From: a bacterium
GTDB taxonomy: Bacteria > Desulfobacterota > GWC2-55-46 > DRQE01
Direction of reading: 5' to 3'
Length of the DNA stretch: 6,898 bases
Assembly (NCBI GenBank): GCA_027017505.1
Contig: JALUQR010000004.1
Location: forward strand, 1-6,898
A model generated the notes under the pieces. The model was not told the DNA's origin. It worked only from the letters and a program-made list of their open reading frames with translations, and ran no database searches. Numbering within the stretch: position 1 is the first letter of the stretch; every line of letters starts with the position of its first letter. Position numbers and translations under genes: made by a program. Of this stretch, positions 1 through 5,510 are shown one piece after another.

Positions 1-1
1 A

Positions 2-547
2 GCTGCAAAAGAGGTAAGCCAGCTCTTCGATGAGCTCGTAAGACTGGGTAACGCAAGGTTTGAAAACAGATACATATTCTCAGGCTACAAGACAGACACC
101 CCGGCCTTCGATTCCAGCGGTACATATCAGGGCGATGGTGCAGAGTTCAGCCTGAGGGTGGATGTGGAAAAGACCATGAAGATAGGCATAAATGGCCAGA
201 GTGTGTTCAAGGCAGGGGTTGATGTGTTCGGTGTGGTATCAGGGCTTATCACCGCACTCAATGCAGATGATACAGATGGTATAAGGTCTGCAATAGATGG
301 GCTTGAGTCCGCATTCAACCAGGTGGTAAGCGTTAACGCAGACCTCGGTGGAAGACTTACCAGATTGCAGACCATAAGGGATAATATAGAGAGCTTCTCC
401 GTGGATGTAAGGATAATCCTTTCAGACATGGAGGATGCCAACATACCAGAGATAATAACAGAGCTTAAGGCAAAGGAGGTAAGCCTTTCCGCACTTATGG
501 CTTCATCTGCAAGGGTGTTCCAGCTGAGTATATTCAACTATATGTAG
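2..547 (+). CDS. flgL: Flagellar hook-filament junction protein FlgL (HAP3), C-terminal part
   Basis: The gene enters from the left edge in frame 2, leaving 181 residues before the TAG stop. FlgL (HAP3) joins the hook to the filament and is exported through the flagellar type III apparatus. The segment opens with the sequence NARFENRYIFSGYKTDTPAF (residues about 17-36 of the visible part), which matches the conserved stretch of flagellin/FlgL proteins just after the N-terminal helical domain. It ends in a long heptad-like helix finishing VFQLSIFNYM, the typical C-terminal D0 helix of FlgL. The middle (a G-N-G-Q-S-V-F-like 'GINGQSVF' and 'FGVVSGLITAL') also fits FlgL better than flagellin FliC. 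An in-frame ATG at 158 is internal, not the start. The N-terminal part lies outside the window. Its neighbours csrA and fliW support a late flagellar locus. Confidence 0.88.
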   Translation, partial: AAKEVSQLFDELVRLGNARFENRYIFSGYKTDTPAFDSSGTYQGDGAEFSLRVDVEKTMKIGINGQSVFKAGVDVFGVVSGLITALNADDTDGIRSAIDGLESAFNQVVSVNADLGGRLTRLQTIRDNIESFSVDVRIILSDMEDANIPEIITELKAKEVSLSALMASSARVFQLSIFNYM

Positions 548-560
548 CGTTCACCGATAA
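534..560 (+). promoter_or_regulatory. Possible sigma-28 (FliA-type) promoter for csrA-fliW
   Basis: An ACCGATAA at 553-560 matches seven of eight bases of the sigma-28 -10 consensus GCCGATAA. Exactly 15 bases upstream is TCAA (534-537), three of four with the -35 core TAAA. The -35 half overlaps the last codons of flgL. A transcript would start near 567, giving csrA a leader of about 40 bases. CCGATAA also occurs inside coding sequence (1896-1903, 2088-2094, 5721-5727), so the -10 match alone is weak evidence. The correct spacing and intergenic position add to it. Confidence 0.45.
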
Positions 561-591
561 AAGATAGGGGCATACATTAAAAACCTTAAAA

Positions 592-603
592 GCCAGGGAG
601 GGC
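592..603 (+). promoter_or_regulatory. csrA ribosome binding site within a small GGA-loop hairpin (candidate CsrA autoregulatory site)
   Basis: The Shine-Dalgarno sequence AGGGAGGG (595-602) lies five bases before the csrA ATG at 608. GCC (592-594) can pair with GGC (601-603), leaving AGGGAG as a six-base loop containing GGA (597-599). The stretch 591-602 matches 8 of 12 positions of the CsrA consensus RUACARGGAUGU. CsrA sites in many bacteria place GGA in a hairpin loop over the ribosome binding site, so CsrA may repress its own translation. The stem is only three base pairs and Shine-Dalgarno sites are GGA-rich anyway. The ribosome site is secure; the CsrA role is inference. Confidence 0.5.
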
Positions 604-607
604 GAAT

Positions 608-850
608 ATGCTTGTTCTGACAAGGAAGTCTGGAGAGGCCATAAGGATTGGAGATGATGTAAGGATTGTGGTTGTTGAGATAAGGGAAAATCAGGTAAGG
701 CTTGGCATATCAGCACCTGTTGAACAGCCAGTCCACAGAGAAGAGATATACCTGAAGATACAGGAAGAAAACAGAACCGCATCCACCGTGGTGCCAGATG
801 ATGTGAAGACAACCATAGATACCATAAAAGAAGGGCTCGAGAGGGAATGA
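608..850 (+). CDS. csrA: Carbon storage regulator CsrA, RNA-binding translational regulator
   Basis: This 80-residue protein is a complete CsrA. It forms a domain-swapped dimer that binds GGA motifs near ribosome binding sites; in bacteria with FliW its main known target is flagellin mRNA. The N-terminus MLVLTRKSGE with L4 and R6, the GDDVRI strand (15-20), the NQVRLGI strand (28-34) and VHREEIY (42-48) with R44 carry the RNA-contacting residues of the family. N55, the residue I recall as needed for FliW antagonism in Bacillus subtilis CsrA, is also present. The protein is longer than the 61-residue E. coli form and nearer the Bacillus form, with an acidic C-terminal helix (66-80) of the kind linked to FliW binding. 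The ATG has a strong Shine-Dalgarno sequence. The gene overlaps fliW by four bases (ATGA), so the antagonists are probably translationally coupled. Confidence 0.96.
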   Translation: MLVLTRKSGEAIRIGDDVRIVVVEIRENQVRLGISAPVEQPVHREEIYLKIQEENRTASTVVPDDVKTTIDTIKEGLERE

Positions 851-1326
851 AGACCACCCTTGAAAGAGATAAAAAAATCATAAGGTTCAACACCACACGC
901 TTTGGCCACATTACGGTGAGCGAGGATAAGGTTATCCACTTCATCCACGGCATACCAGGGTTCAAGGAGCTAAAAAGATACATCCTGATAGACCACGATG
1001 AGGAGGGCGTTTTCAGATGGCTTCAGGCAGTGGATAGACCCGAGGTGGCGTTTCTGCTTACAAACCCTGTGCTGTTTAAGAGCGATTACACCATAGTGCT
1101 TCGAAACGGTGAGCTTAAAAGCCTGGGAGCAAAAGACCCGGAGCATCTGGTGGTCTTCGTGATGGTATGTTTTCACAGAGAGACAAACACCATGACGCTG
1201 AACCTCAAAGGCCCTGTGGTGCTCAACTCCCTCAACATGAGGGGCATACAGCTAATACTCGACAGAGACGACTACCAGGTGGACTACCCCGTGCCTGTCA
1301 GAACCTCCAGGGAAAAGAACGGGTAA
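847..1326 (+). CDS. fliW: Flagellar assembly factor FliW, CsrA antagonist and flagellin partner
   Basis: FliW is a small cytoplasmic protein that binds either flagellin or CsrA. When flagellin is exported, freed FliW binds CsrA and relieves repression of flagellin translation. The 159-residue product is of usual family length. Visible family motifs are FNTTRFGHITV (14-24), the GIPGF turn (35-39), FRWLQAVDRPEVAFL (56-70), TMTLNLKGPVVLN (115-127) and GIQLIL (133-138). The ATG overlaps the csrA stop as ATGA. No well-spaced Shine-Dalgarno sequence of its own is present (GAGGGA abuts the ATG), so it probably depends on translation of csrA. The order csrA then fliW differs from the fliW-csrA order of Bacillus subtilis. 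The gene ends at TAA, and no clear intrinsic terminator follows. Confidence 0.95.
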   Translation: MKTTLERDKKIIRFNTTRFGHITVSEDKVIHFIHGIPGFKELKRYILIDHDEEGVFRWLQAVDRPEVAFLLTNPVLFKSDYTIVLRNGELKSLGAKDPEHLVVFVMVCFHRETNTMTLNLKGPVVLNSLNMRGIQLILDRDDYQVDYPVPVRTSREKNG

Positions 1327-1330
1327 GTTT

Positions 1331-1406
1331 TTCCCCTCTGTAGACAACCATGTCAAATAATTCCCCACTGTGGTGTTATCCCCTCTGACACTCTCTTAAC
1401 GGGGAT
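1331..1406 (+). repeat. Three direct repeats plus one inverted half-copy upstream of pseB (candidate activator sites)
   Basis: Three copies of a ten-base motif occur in the fliW-pseB spacer: TTCCCCTCTG (1331-1340), TTCCCCACTG (1361-1370) and ATCCCCTCTG (1378-1387). A fourth, inverted half-copy GGGGAT (1401-1406) is the reverse complement of ATCCCC at 1378-1383. The copies lie about 85-160 bases before the predicted sigma-54 start near 1490, the range in which bacterial enhancer-binding proteins usually act. They may be binding sites for a flagellar NtrC-type activator (FlgR/FleQ class). The ATCCCC/GGGGAT pair could also form a hairpin, but the loop is 17 bases and no immediate T-run follows, so a terminator is less likely. 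Confidence 0.5.
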
Positions 1407-1426
1407 GTGCTGTTTTACCCTGTAAT

Positions 1427-1454
1427 TAAAGGATTTTCAGTGCCTTCCCGATAA
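1427..1454 (+). promoter_or_regulatory. Possible sigma-28 (FliA-type) promoter upstream of pseB
   Basis: TAAA (1427-1430) is the exact sigma-28 -35 core. CCCGATAA (1447-1454) matches seven of eight bases of the -10 consensus GCCGATAA. The spacer is 16 bases against the usual 15, which weakens the call. Transcription would begin near 1461, just upstream of the sigma-54 element at 1464-1479. Confidence 0.45.
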
Positions 1455-1463
1455 TAAGGTAGG

Positions 1464-1479
1464 TGGTATGGAATTTGCA
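1464..1479 (+). promoter_or_regulatory. Sigma-54 (RpoN) -24/-12 promoter for the pse-like operon
   Basis: TGGTATGGAATTTGCA matches the sigma-54 consensus TGGCACG-N4-TTGCW at 10 of 12 specified positions, with the invariant GG (1465-1466) and GC (1477-1478) in exact register. The start site would fall near 1490, giving a leader of about 28 bases before the pseB ATG at 1518. Sigma-54 drives mid or late flagellar genes in many Gram-negative groups, so flagellar timing of the sugar operon is plausible. The motif lies in a non-coding spacer directly before the operon, which strengthens the call. Confidence 0.75.
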
Positions 1480-1509
1480 TGTTTTCAGTTTACAGTTTAA
1501 CCCCGTAGA

Positions 1510-1532
1510 GTAAGAGGATGGATATAAACGGA
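1510..1532 (+). promoter_or_regulatory. Candidate CsrA-binding region over the pseB start codon
   Basis: The bases GTAAGAGGATGG (1510-1521) match the CsrA consensus RUACARGGAUGU at 9 of 12 positions, including all of GGAUG, and the start codon lies inside the match. A second core ATGGA (1518-1522) overlaps it, and ACGGA follows at 1528-1532. The gene has only a weak Shine-Dalgarno sequence (AGAG, 1507-1510). CsrA bound here would be expected to block initiation. No convincing hairpin exposes the GGA, and purine-rich starts give chance matches, so this is a hypothesis based on motif match and on csrA lying less than 1 kb upstream. Confidence 0.35.
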
Positions 1533-2525
1533 AGCACCATACTCATAACAGGTGGCACGGGCTCTCTGGGGCATAAGCTCACAGAGATATTGCTTTCAAG
1601 GTACAGGCCCGAAAGGCTCATCATACTGAGCAGAGACGAGCTCAAACAGCTTGAGATGCGTGAGCGTTTCAACGACCATCCAGCACTCAGGTTCTTCATA
1701 GGTGATGTGAGGGACAAGGCAAGGCTCTACAGGGCATTCGATGGTGTTGATTATGTGATACACGCTGCAGCACTCAAACAGGTGCCAGCTGCAGAGTACA
1801 ACCCCTTTGAGGTTATAAAGACGAACATACTGGGTGCACAGAATGTAATAGATGCAGCACTTGATGCAGGGGTAAAGCGAATTATTGCATTGAGCACCGA
1901 TAAGGCGGTAAACCCCATAAACCTCTACGGTGCAACCAAGCTCTGCTCGGACAAACTCTTTATAGCAGCAAACTCCTATGCTGGAAAGAAACACACAAGG
2001 TTTTCGGTTGTAAGATACGGCAATGTGGTGGGAAGCAGGGGTAGTGTTATACCCCTGTTTTTTAAGCTCAGACACACAGGGGTTATACCGATAACAGATA
2101 AACGGATGACACGATTCTGGATAACCCTTGATGAGGGGGCAGAGTTCGTCCTCAAGGCACTTAAGTTCATGAAGGGCGGAGAGATATTCGTGCCAAAGAT
2201 ACCGAGCACAGGCATTATGGACATAGTAAAGGCCATAGCCCCTGAATGCAGGATAAAGATTATAGGGATAAGACCAGGTGAAAAACTGCACGAGGTGTTA
2301 ATCTCAGAAGACGATGGAAGGCTTACCCTTGAGTACGATGACTACTACATCATACAGCCCCAGTTCCCGTGGTGGGGCGATGAGAGGAAAAACGGCGGTA
2401 GACCAGTGCCCCAGGGGTTTGTATACGCAAGTAACACGAACAGACGCAGACTCACTGTGTTTGAGATAAGAAGCATGATAAACAGGTGGTATGAGGATGC
2501 TCTCCTACGGACGGCAAACAGTTGA
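1518..2525 (+). CDS. pseB: UDP-N-acetylglucosamine 4,6-dehydratase (inverting), PseB-type
   Basis: The 335-residue protein is a soluble extended SDR of PseB/FlaA1 length, without the membrane domain of long CapD-type enzymes. PseB converts UDP-GlcNAc to the 4-keto-6-deoxy-L-arabino sugar, the first step to pseudaminic acid. The NAD(P)-binding loop is TGGTGSLG (11-18). The catalytic triad T127-D128-K129 lies in LSTDKAVNP, with Y137 and K141 of YGATK. RYGNVVGSRGSVIP (166-179) and IGIRPGEKLHEVL (249-261) are family signatures. The ATG at 1518 is the only possible start, because an in-frame TAG lies at 1506. The gene sits behind a sigma-54-type promoter and is the first of an operon; its end overlaps pseC by 29 bases. 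Assignment to the family is firm; the sugar product is inferred from the PseC and PseI neighbours. Confidence 0.93.
   Translation: MDINGSTILITGGTGSLGHKLTEILLSRYRPERLIILSRDELKQLEMRERFNDHPALRFFIGDVRDKARLYRAFDGVDYVIHAAALKQVPAAEYNPFEVIKTNILGAQNVIDAALDAGVKRIIALSTDKAVNPINLYGATKLCSDKLFIAANSYAGKKHTRFSVVRYGNVVGSRGSVIPLFFKLRHTGVIPITDKRMTRFWITLDEGAEFVLKALKFMKGGEIFVPKIPSTGIMDIVKAIAPECRIKIIGIRPGEKLHEVLISEDDGRLTLEYDDYYIIQPQFPWWGDERKNGGRPVPQGFVYASNTNRRRLTVFEIRSMINRWYEDALLRTANS
2484..2489 (+). promoter_or_regulatory. Ribosome binding site that sets the pseC start
   Basis: AGGTGG lies seven bases before the ATG at 2497 but only one base before the other candidate ATG at 2491. The spacing favours 2497. The site is inside the last codons of pseB. 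Confidence 0.6.
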
Positions 2526-3678
2526 CGAAGACGATATAAGAGCGGTGGTGTCTGCCCTGAGGAGCGATAAACTCACACAGGGCAGAAGGGTGAGGCTCTT
2601 TGAGGAACTCATCTGTGAGTACACAGGGGCAAGGTACTGTGTTGTGTGTTCCAGCGGGACATCTGCCCTGTATCTGGCCTACAGGGCATCAGGACTTAAG
2701 GAAGGCCACTCCATAGTAACCACCCCTGTTACATTCCTCTCCACAGTTACCTCTGCCATACACCTTGGCGGGGTGCCGGCCTTCTGTGACATAGACCCCG
2801 TAACATACAACCTGAATCCAGCCCTTCTTGAAGACACCATCAAAAAGTGCAACAGGCCCCATGCCATAGTGCCTGTACACTTCGGAGGCCTTCCCTGTGA
2901 GATGGAAAGAATAAGAGAGGTTGCAGACAGAAACAGGCTGTTCGTTATAGAAGATGGATGCCATGCACTGGGAAGCAGGTGGAAGGACGGGACAGGCAGA
3001 TGGCACAGGGTGGGTGATTGTGCATTCTCCGATATGACGGTTTTCAGCTTTCATCCAGTAAAGACCATCACAACATGCGAGGGTGGAGCCATAACAACAA
3101 ACGATAAAACCCTTTATACAAGACTACTGCATCTAAGAGAACACGGCATAACACGCCACGAAAAGAGCTTTATAGGTATGTCAGACGGACCATGGTACTA
3201 CGAGCTTGTGGAACCCTCCTTCAACTTCAGGATAAGCGATGTACACTGTGCACTGGGAATAAGCCAGCTTAAAAAGATAGAGAGATTCATAGATAGAAGG
3301 CAGAAGATTGCAGACCTCTACAGAACGCTTCTTTCAGGTCATCACTTTATAAAAACCCCCTGCGAAAGGAACGATGTGGTTAACGCATATCACCTCTACC
3401 CGCTAAGGATAGGGTTCGAGCAGATAGGTGTATCCAAAAAGCTCTGGTTTAAAGAGATGGAGGCAAGGGGAATAAAACTGCAGGTTCACTACATACCCAT
3501 ACACCTTCAGCCCTACATACAGTGGAGGTATGGATTCAGGCGAGGTGAGTTTCCAGAAAGCGAGAGATTCTACCGCGAGGAGGTGAGTCTGCCCATATAT
3601 CCGCTTCTCACAGACGATGAGGTAAAAAAGGTGGCAGAGGAGATTGTTACAACCCTTACAACACAGATGGCAGTATGA
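2497..3678 (+). CDS. pseC: PseC-type aminotransferase (UDP-4-keto-6-deoxy-sugar C4 transaminase)
   Basis: This PLP enzyme of the DegT/DnrJ/EryC1 sugar aminotransferase family would transfer an amino group from glutamate to C4 of the PseB product. Counting from the ATG at 2497 (393 residues), the N-terminus MLSYGRQTVDEDD fits the family opening. SSGTSALYLA (52-61) is the PLP-phosphate loop, VIEDGCHALG (150-159) carries the ring-stacking aspartate D153, and FSFHPVKTITTCEGGA (183-198) holds the Schiff-base lysine K189. FHPVKTITT is typical of PseC, although the following residue is C where G is common. An ATG at 2491 would add two residues, but ribosome-site spacing and family alignment favour 2497. 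The gene overlaps pseB by 29 bases, suggesting coupled translation. Regiospecificity at C4 is inferred from family and context. Confidence 0.92.
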   Translation: MLSYGRQTVDEDDIRAVVSALRSDKLTQGRRVRLFEELICEYTGARYCVVCSSGTSALYLAYRASGLKEGHSIVTTPVTFLSTVTSAIHLGGVPAFCDIDPVTYNLNPALLEDTIKKCNRPHAIVPVHFGGLPCEMERIREVADRNRLFVIEDGCHALGSRWKDGTGRWHRVGDCAFSDMTVFSFHPVKTITTCEGGAITTNDKTLYTRLLHLREHGITRHEKSFIGMSDGPWYYELVEPSFNFRISDVHCALGISQLKKIERFIDRRQKIADLYRTLLSGHHFIKTPCERNDVVNAYHLYPLRIGFEQIGVSKKLWFKEMEARGIKLQVHYIPIHLQPYIQWRYGFRRGEFPESERFYREEVSLPIYPLLTDDEVKKVAEEIVTTLTTQMAV

Positions 3679-3681
3679 GGA
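3676..3681 (+). promoter_or_regulatory. Ribosome binding site that sets the pseI-like start
   Basis: TGAGGA contains the pseC stop codon and lies five bases before the ATG at 3687. The alternative ATG at 3675, which overlaps the pseC stop as ATGA, has no good Shine-Dalgarno sequence in front of it, so 3687 is preferred. Confidence 0.55.
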
Positions 3682-3686
3682 AAAAC

Positions 3687-4724
3687 ATGAAGACATTCAG
3701 GATAAACCGCAGAACCATAGGAGAGGGAAACCCTGTATACATAATAGCAGAGGTGGGTTCAAACCATGATGGTTCACTTGAAAGGGCAAAAGAGCTTATA
3801 GACGCTGTAAGCTCTGCGGGAGCAGATTGTGTGAAGTTTCAGGCCTTCAGGGCAGAGACACTTCTTAACCCCCTTGTGCCTGGCAGGGATGGTGTCTGGC
3901 AGGCAAATCCCGCATATCCTGTTATAGAGAGGCTTTCCATGCCCCGTAGCTGGTATCCCGAGCTGATAGAGCACGGAGCACAGAGGGGTGTGGATGTGCT
4001 CTTTACGGTGTTCGATAAAGAGGGGGTTGAGCTTCTCTGTGAGCTCGGCACACCAGCATTCAAGATAGCAAGTGGAGATGTAACAAACATACCACTGCTT
4101 GAGAAGGTCGCACGGGCAGGTCTTCCAGTGATACTCTCAACAGGGGCATCCTGCATGGAGGAGGTTGAAAGGGCTGTACGGACACTCAGAGAAGGAGGCC
4201 TTGAGGATATAGCCCTCATGCACTGTGTATCGCTCTATCCACCAGGACCAGAGGATATGAACCTCAACTGCATAAGGACACTCAGGGAAAGGTTCTCCCT
4301 TCCTGTGGGCTTTTCAGACCATGCGGTGGAAGAGCTCTTCAGCCTTACAGCGGTATCCATGGGTGCATCCATAATAGAAAAACACATAACCTTTAGCAGA
4401 ACCCTCAAGGGCCCTGACCATCCCTTTGCCATGGAGATAGATGAGTTTAAAAGAATGGTGGACAACATAAGAACCATAGAGAGGGCACTTGGAGATGGCA
4501 TAAAGAGACCCGCAGAAAGGGAGGTTCCAGAGCGTGTGGGTGCAAGAAGAAGCATATATGTTAAAAGGCCTGTAAAGAGGGGAGAGGTTATAACCGAGGA
4601 TGCACTCAAACTTGTAAGGTGTGCCCACGGGATGATGCCTTACGAGCTTAAGGATGTGGTGGGAAGGATTGCAACAAGAGAGCTTACCCCGCATATGCCT
4701 TTAAGAAGGGAGGACTTTGTATGA
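3687..4724 (+). CDS. pseI: Nonulosonic acid synthase, PseI/NeuB family (pseudaminic acid synthase-like)
   Basis: The 345-residue protein has the two-domain layout of sialic acid synthases: an N-terminal TIM barrel (about 10-270) and a C-terminal SAF/antifreeze-like domain (about 285-345). It would condense phosphoenolpyruvate with a six-carbon 2,4-diamino sugar to give a nine-carbon acid. Signatures are IIAEVGSNHDGS (19-30), CVKFQAF (48-54), FKIASGD (125-131), STGAS (151-155), GFSDHA (208-213) and IIEKHIT (229-235). H212 and H233 have the 21-residue spacing of the two metal-binding histidines of NeuB. RRSIYVKRPVKRGEVIT (287-303) opens the SAF domain. MKTFRI at 3687 is the chosen start; 3675 would add four residues. 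Substrate cannot be read from sequence alone: the PseB/PseC neighbours favour a pseudaminic-type sugar over sialic or legionaminic acid. It overlaps the next gene by four bases (ATGA). Confidence 0.9.
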   Translation: MKTFRINRRTIGEGNPVYIIAEVGSNHDGSLERAKELIDAVSSAGADCVKFQAFRAETLLNPLVPGRDGVWQANPAYPVIERLSMPRSWYPELIEHGAQRGVDVLFTVFDKEGVELLCELGTPAFKIASGDVTNIPLLEKVARAGLPVILSTGASCMEEVERAVRTLREGGLEDIALMHCVSLYPPGPEDMNLNCIRTLRERFSLPVGFSDHAVEELFSLTAVSMGASIIEKHITFSRTLKGPDHPFAMEIDEFKRMVDNIRTIERALGDGIKRPAEREVPERVGARRSIYVKRPVKRGEVITEDALKLVRCAHGMMPYELKDVVGRIATRELTPHMPLRREDFV

Positions 4725-5509
4725 AACGGACAATACCATTCTGCAGAAGGCCTGTGATTGCAATAGTGCAGGCAAGGATGTCCTCAAGAAGGCTTAAGGG
4801 AAAGGTGCTTGAGGACATATGCGGTAGACCCATGCTTGCCCGTATAGTGGAAAGGCTCTCACACTCGACGCTTATAGACCAGATAGTGGTTGCCACATCC
4901 AGGGACAGCTCTGATGAGCCCATCGCCCGATGGTGTGCAAAAGAAGGGGTTGCCATCTACAGGGGTGAGCTCGATGATGTGCTCGATAGATACTACAATG
5001 CCTCCCTTACATTCGGGGCAAGAACCATAGTGAGGATAACAGCAGATTGCCCGCTTATAGACCCAGAGATTGTGGACACAGTTGTGGAACGCTTCATGGA
5101 TGGTATGTACGACTGTGCAGGAACAGACTCCTCATATCCCGATGGACTCGACACAGAGGTCTTCACCATGCTCACCCTGCGAAGGGCATGGCAACACGCC
5201 TGCTGGAGCTCTGAAAGAGAGCATGTAACACCATACATATGGAAACACCCCGACAGGTTCAGGCTCTTAAGGATTTCTGCCCCCAGAAGGCTGGGATACC
5301 TTCGCTGGACCGTGGATGAGCCCCGGGACCTGGAACTTGTACGAAAGATATACAGCTCGCTGGAGGGTAAAAAGAAGATATTCCTTATGGAGGATGTGCT
5401 CAGACTGCTGGAACAGAGGCCAGAGCTTCTTAAGATAAACAGTGGAATCAGAAGAAACGAGGGATATTACAGATCCCTTAAAGAGGACAGACTTGTAAGG
5501 AGTGTCTGA
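4721..5509 (+). CDS. spsF: SpsF-type cytidylyltransferase-like protein (CMP-sugar activation)
   Basis: The 262-residue protein belongs to the SpsF group (spore-coat polysaccharide protein F, homologous to CMP-KDO synthetase) of the GT-A nucleotidyltransferase fold. Motifs are IVQARMSSRRLKGKVL (15-30), the nucleotide-binding loop; DQIVVATS (53-60); RITADCPLID (105-114) with the likely metal-binding D109; YPDGLDTEVF (139-148); EREHVTPYI (165-173); and LRWTVDEPRDLELV (194-207). In this position it probably activates the nonulosonic acid with CTP, replacing a classical PseF, but SpsF proteins are poorly characterised and the donor nucleotide is inferred. The family more often reads GSTRLPGK where this protein has SSRRLKGK. 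A strong Shine-Dalgarno sequence (AAGGGAGGA, 4706-4714) precedes the ATG, and ATGA overlaps the upstream stop. The last 40 residues are charged and unassigned. Confidence 0.85.
   Translation: MKRTIPFCRRPVIAIVQARMSSRRLKGKVLEDICGRPMLARIVERLSHSTLIDQIVVATSRDSSDEPIARWCAKEGVAIYRGELDDVLDRYYNASLTFGARTIVRITADCPLIDPEIVDTVVERFMDGMYDCAGTDSSYPDGLDTEVFTMLTLRRAWQHACWSSEREHVTPYIWKHPDRFRLLRISAPRRLGYLRWTVDEPRDLELVRKIYSSLEGKKKIFLMEDVLRLLEQRPELLKINSGIRRNEGYYRSLKEDRLVRSV
5497..5502 (+). promoter_or_regulatory. Ribosome binding site that sets the class III aminotransferase start
   Basis: AAGGAG lies eight bases before the ATG at 5511. A possible GTG start at 5502 shares its first base with this site and can be discounted. 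Confidence 0.7.
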
Positions 5510-5510
5510 T

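Noticed and set aside
1340..1362. TTGACA on the minus strand as a -35 box for a divergent promoter
   Set aside because: No plausible minus-strand gene lies upstream of fliW to use it, and no matching -10 box was found at proper distance.
1365..1373. Palindrome CCAC-T-GTGG as an operator
   Set aside because: Nine bases is too short to separate from chance; it overlaps the second direct repeat, which explains the sequence better.
1378..1416. Inverted repeat ATCCCC/GGGGAT followed by TTTT as a terminator after fliW
   Set aside because: The loop is 17 bases, the stem only six pairs, and the T-run begins seven bases after the stem and is short. It fits the repeat array better than an intrinsic terminator.
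1552..1569. TGGCACG as the -24 half of a sigma-54 promoter within pseB
   Set aside because: No TTGC lies at the required distance, and the bases encode the conserved TGGTGS loop.
1896..1903. ACCGATAA as an internal sigma-28 promoter in pseB
   Set aside because: It encodes the conserved STDKA active-site motif, so codon constraint explains it. Similar coding hits occur at 2088-2094 and 5721-5727.
1596..2291. Long minus-strand open frame (231 codons) opposite pseB
   Set aside because: It is the antisense shadow of pseB, rich in Cys and Tyr, with no recognisable motif or ribosome binding site.
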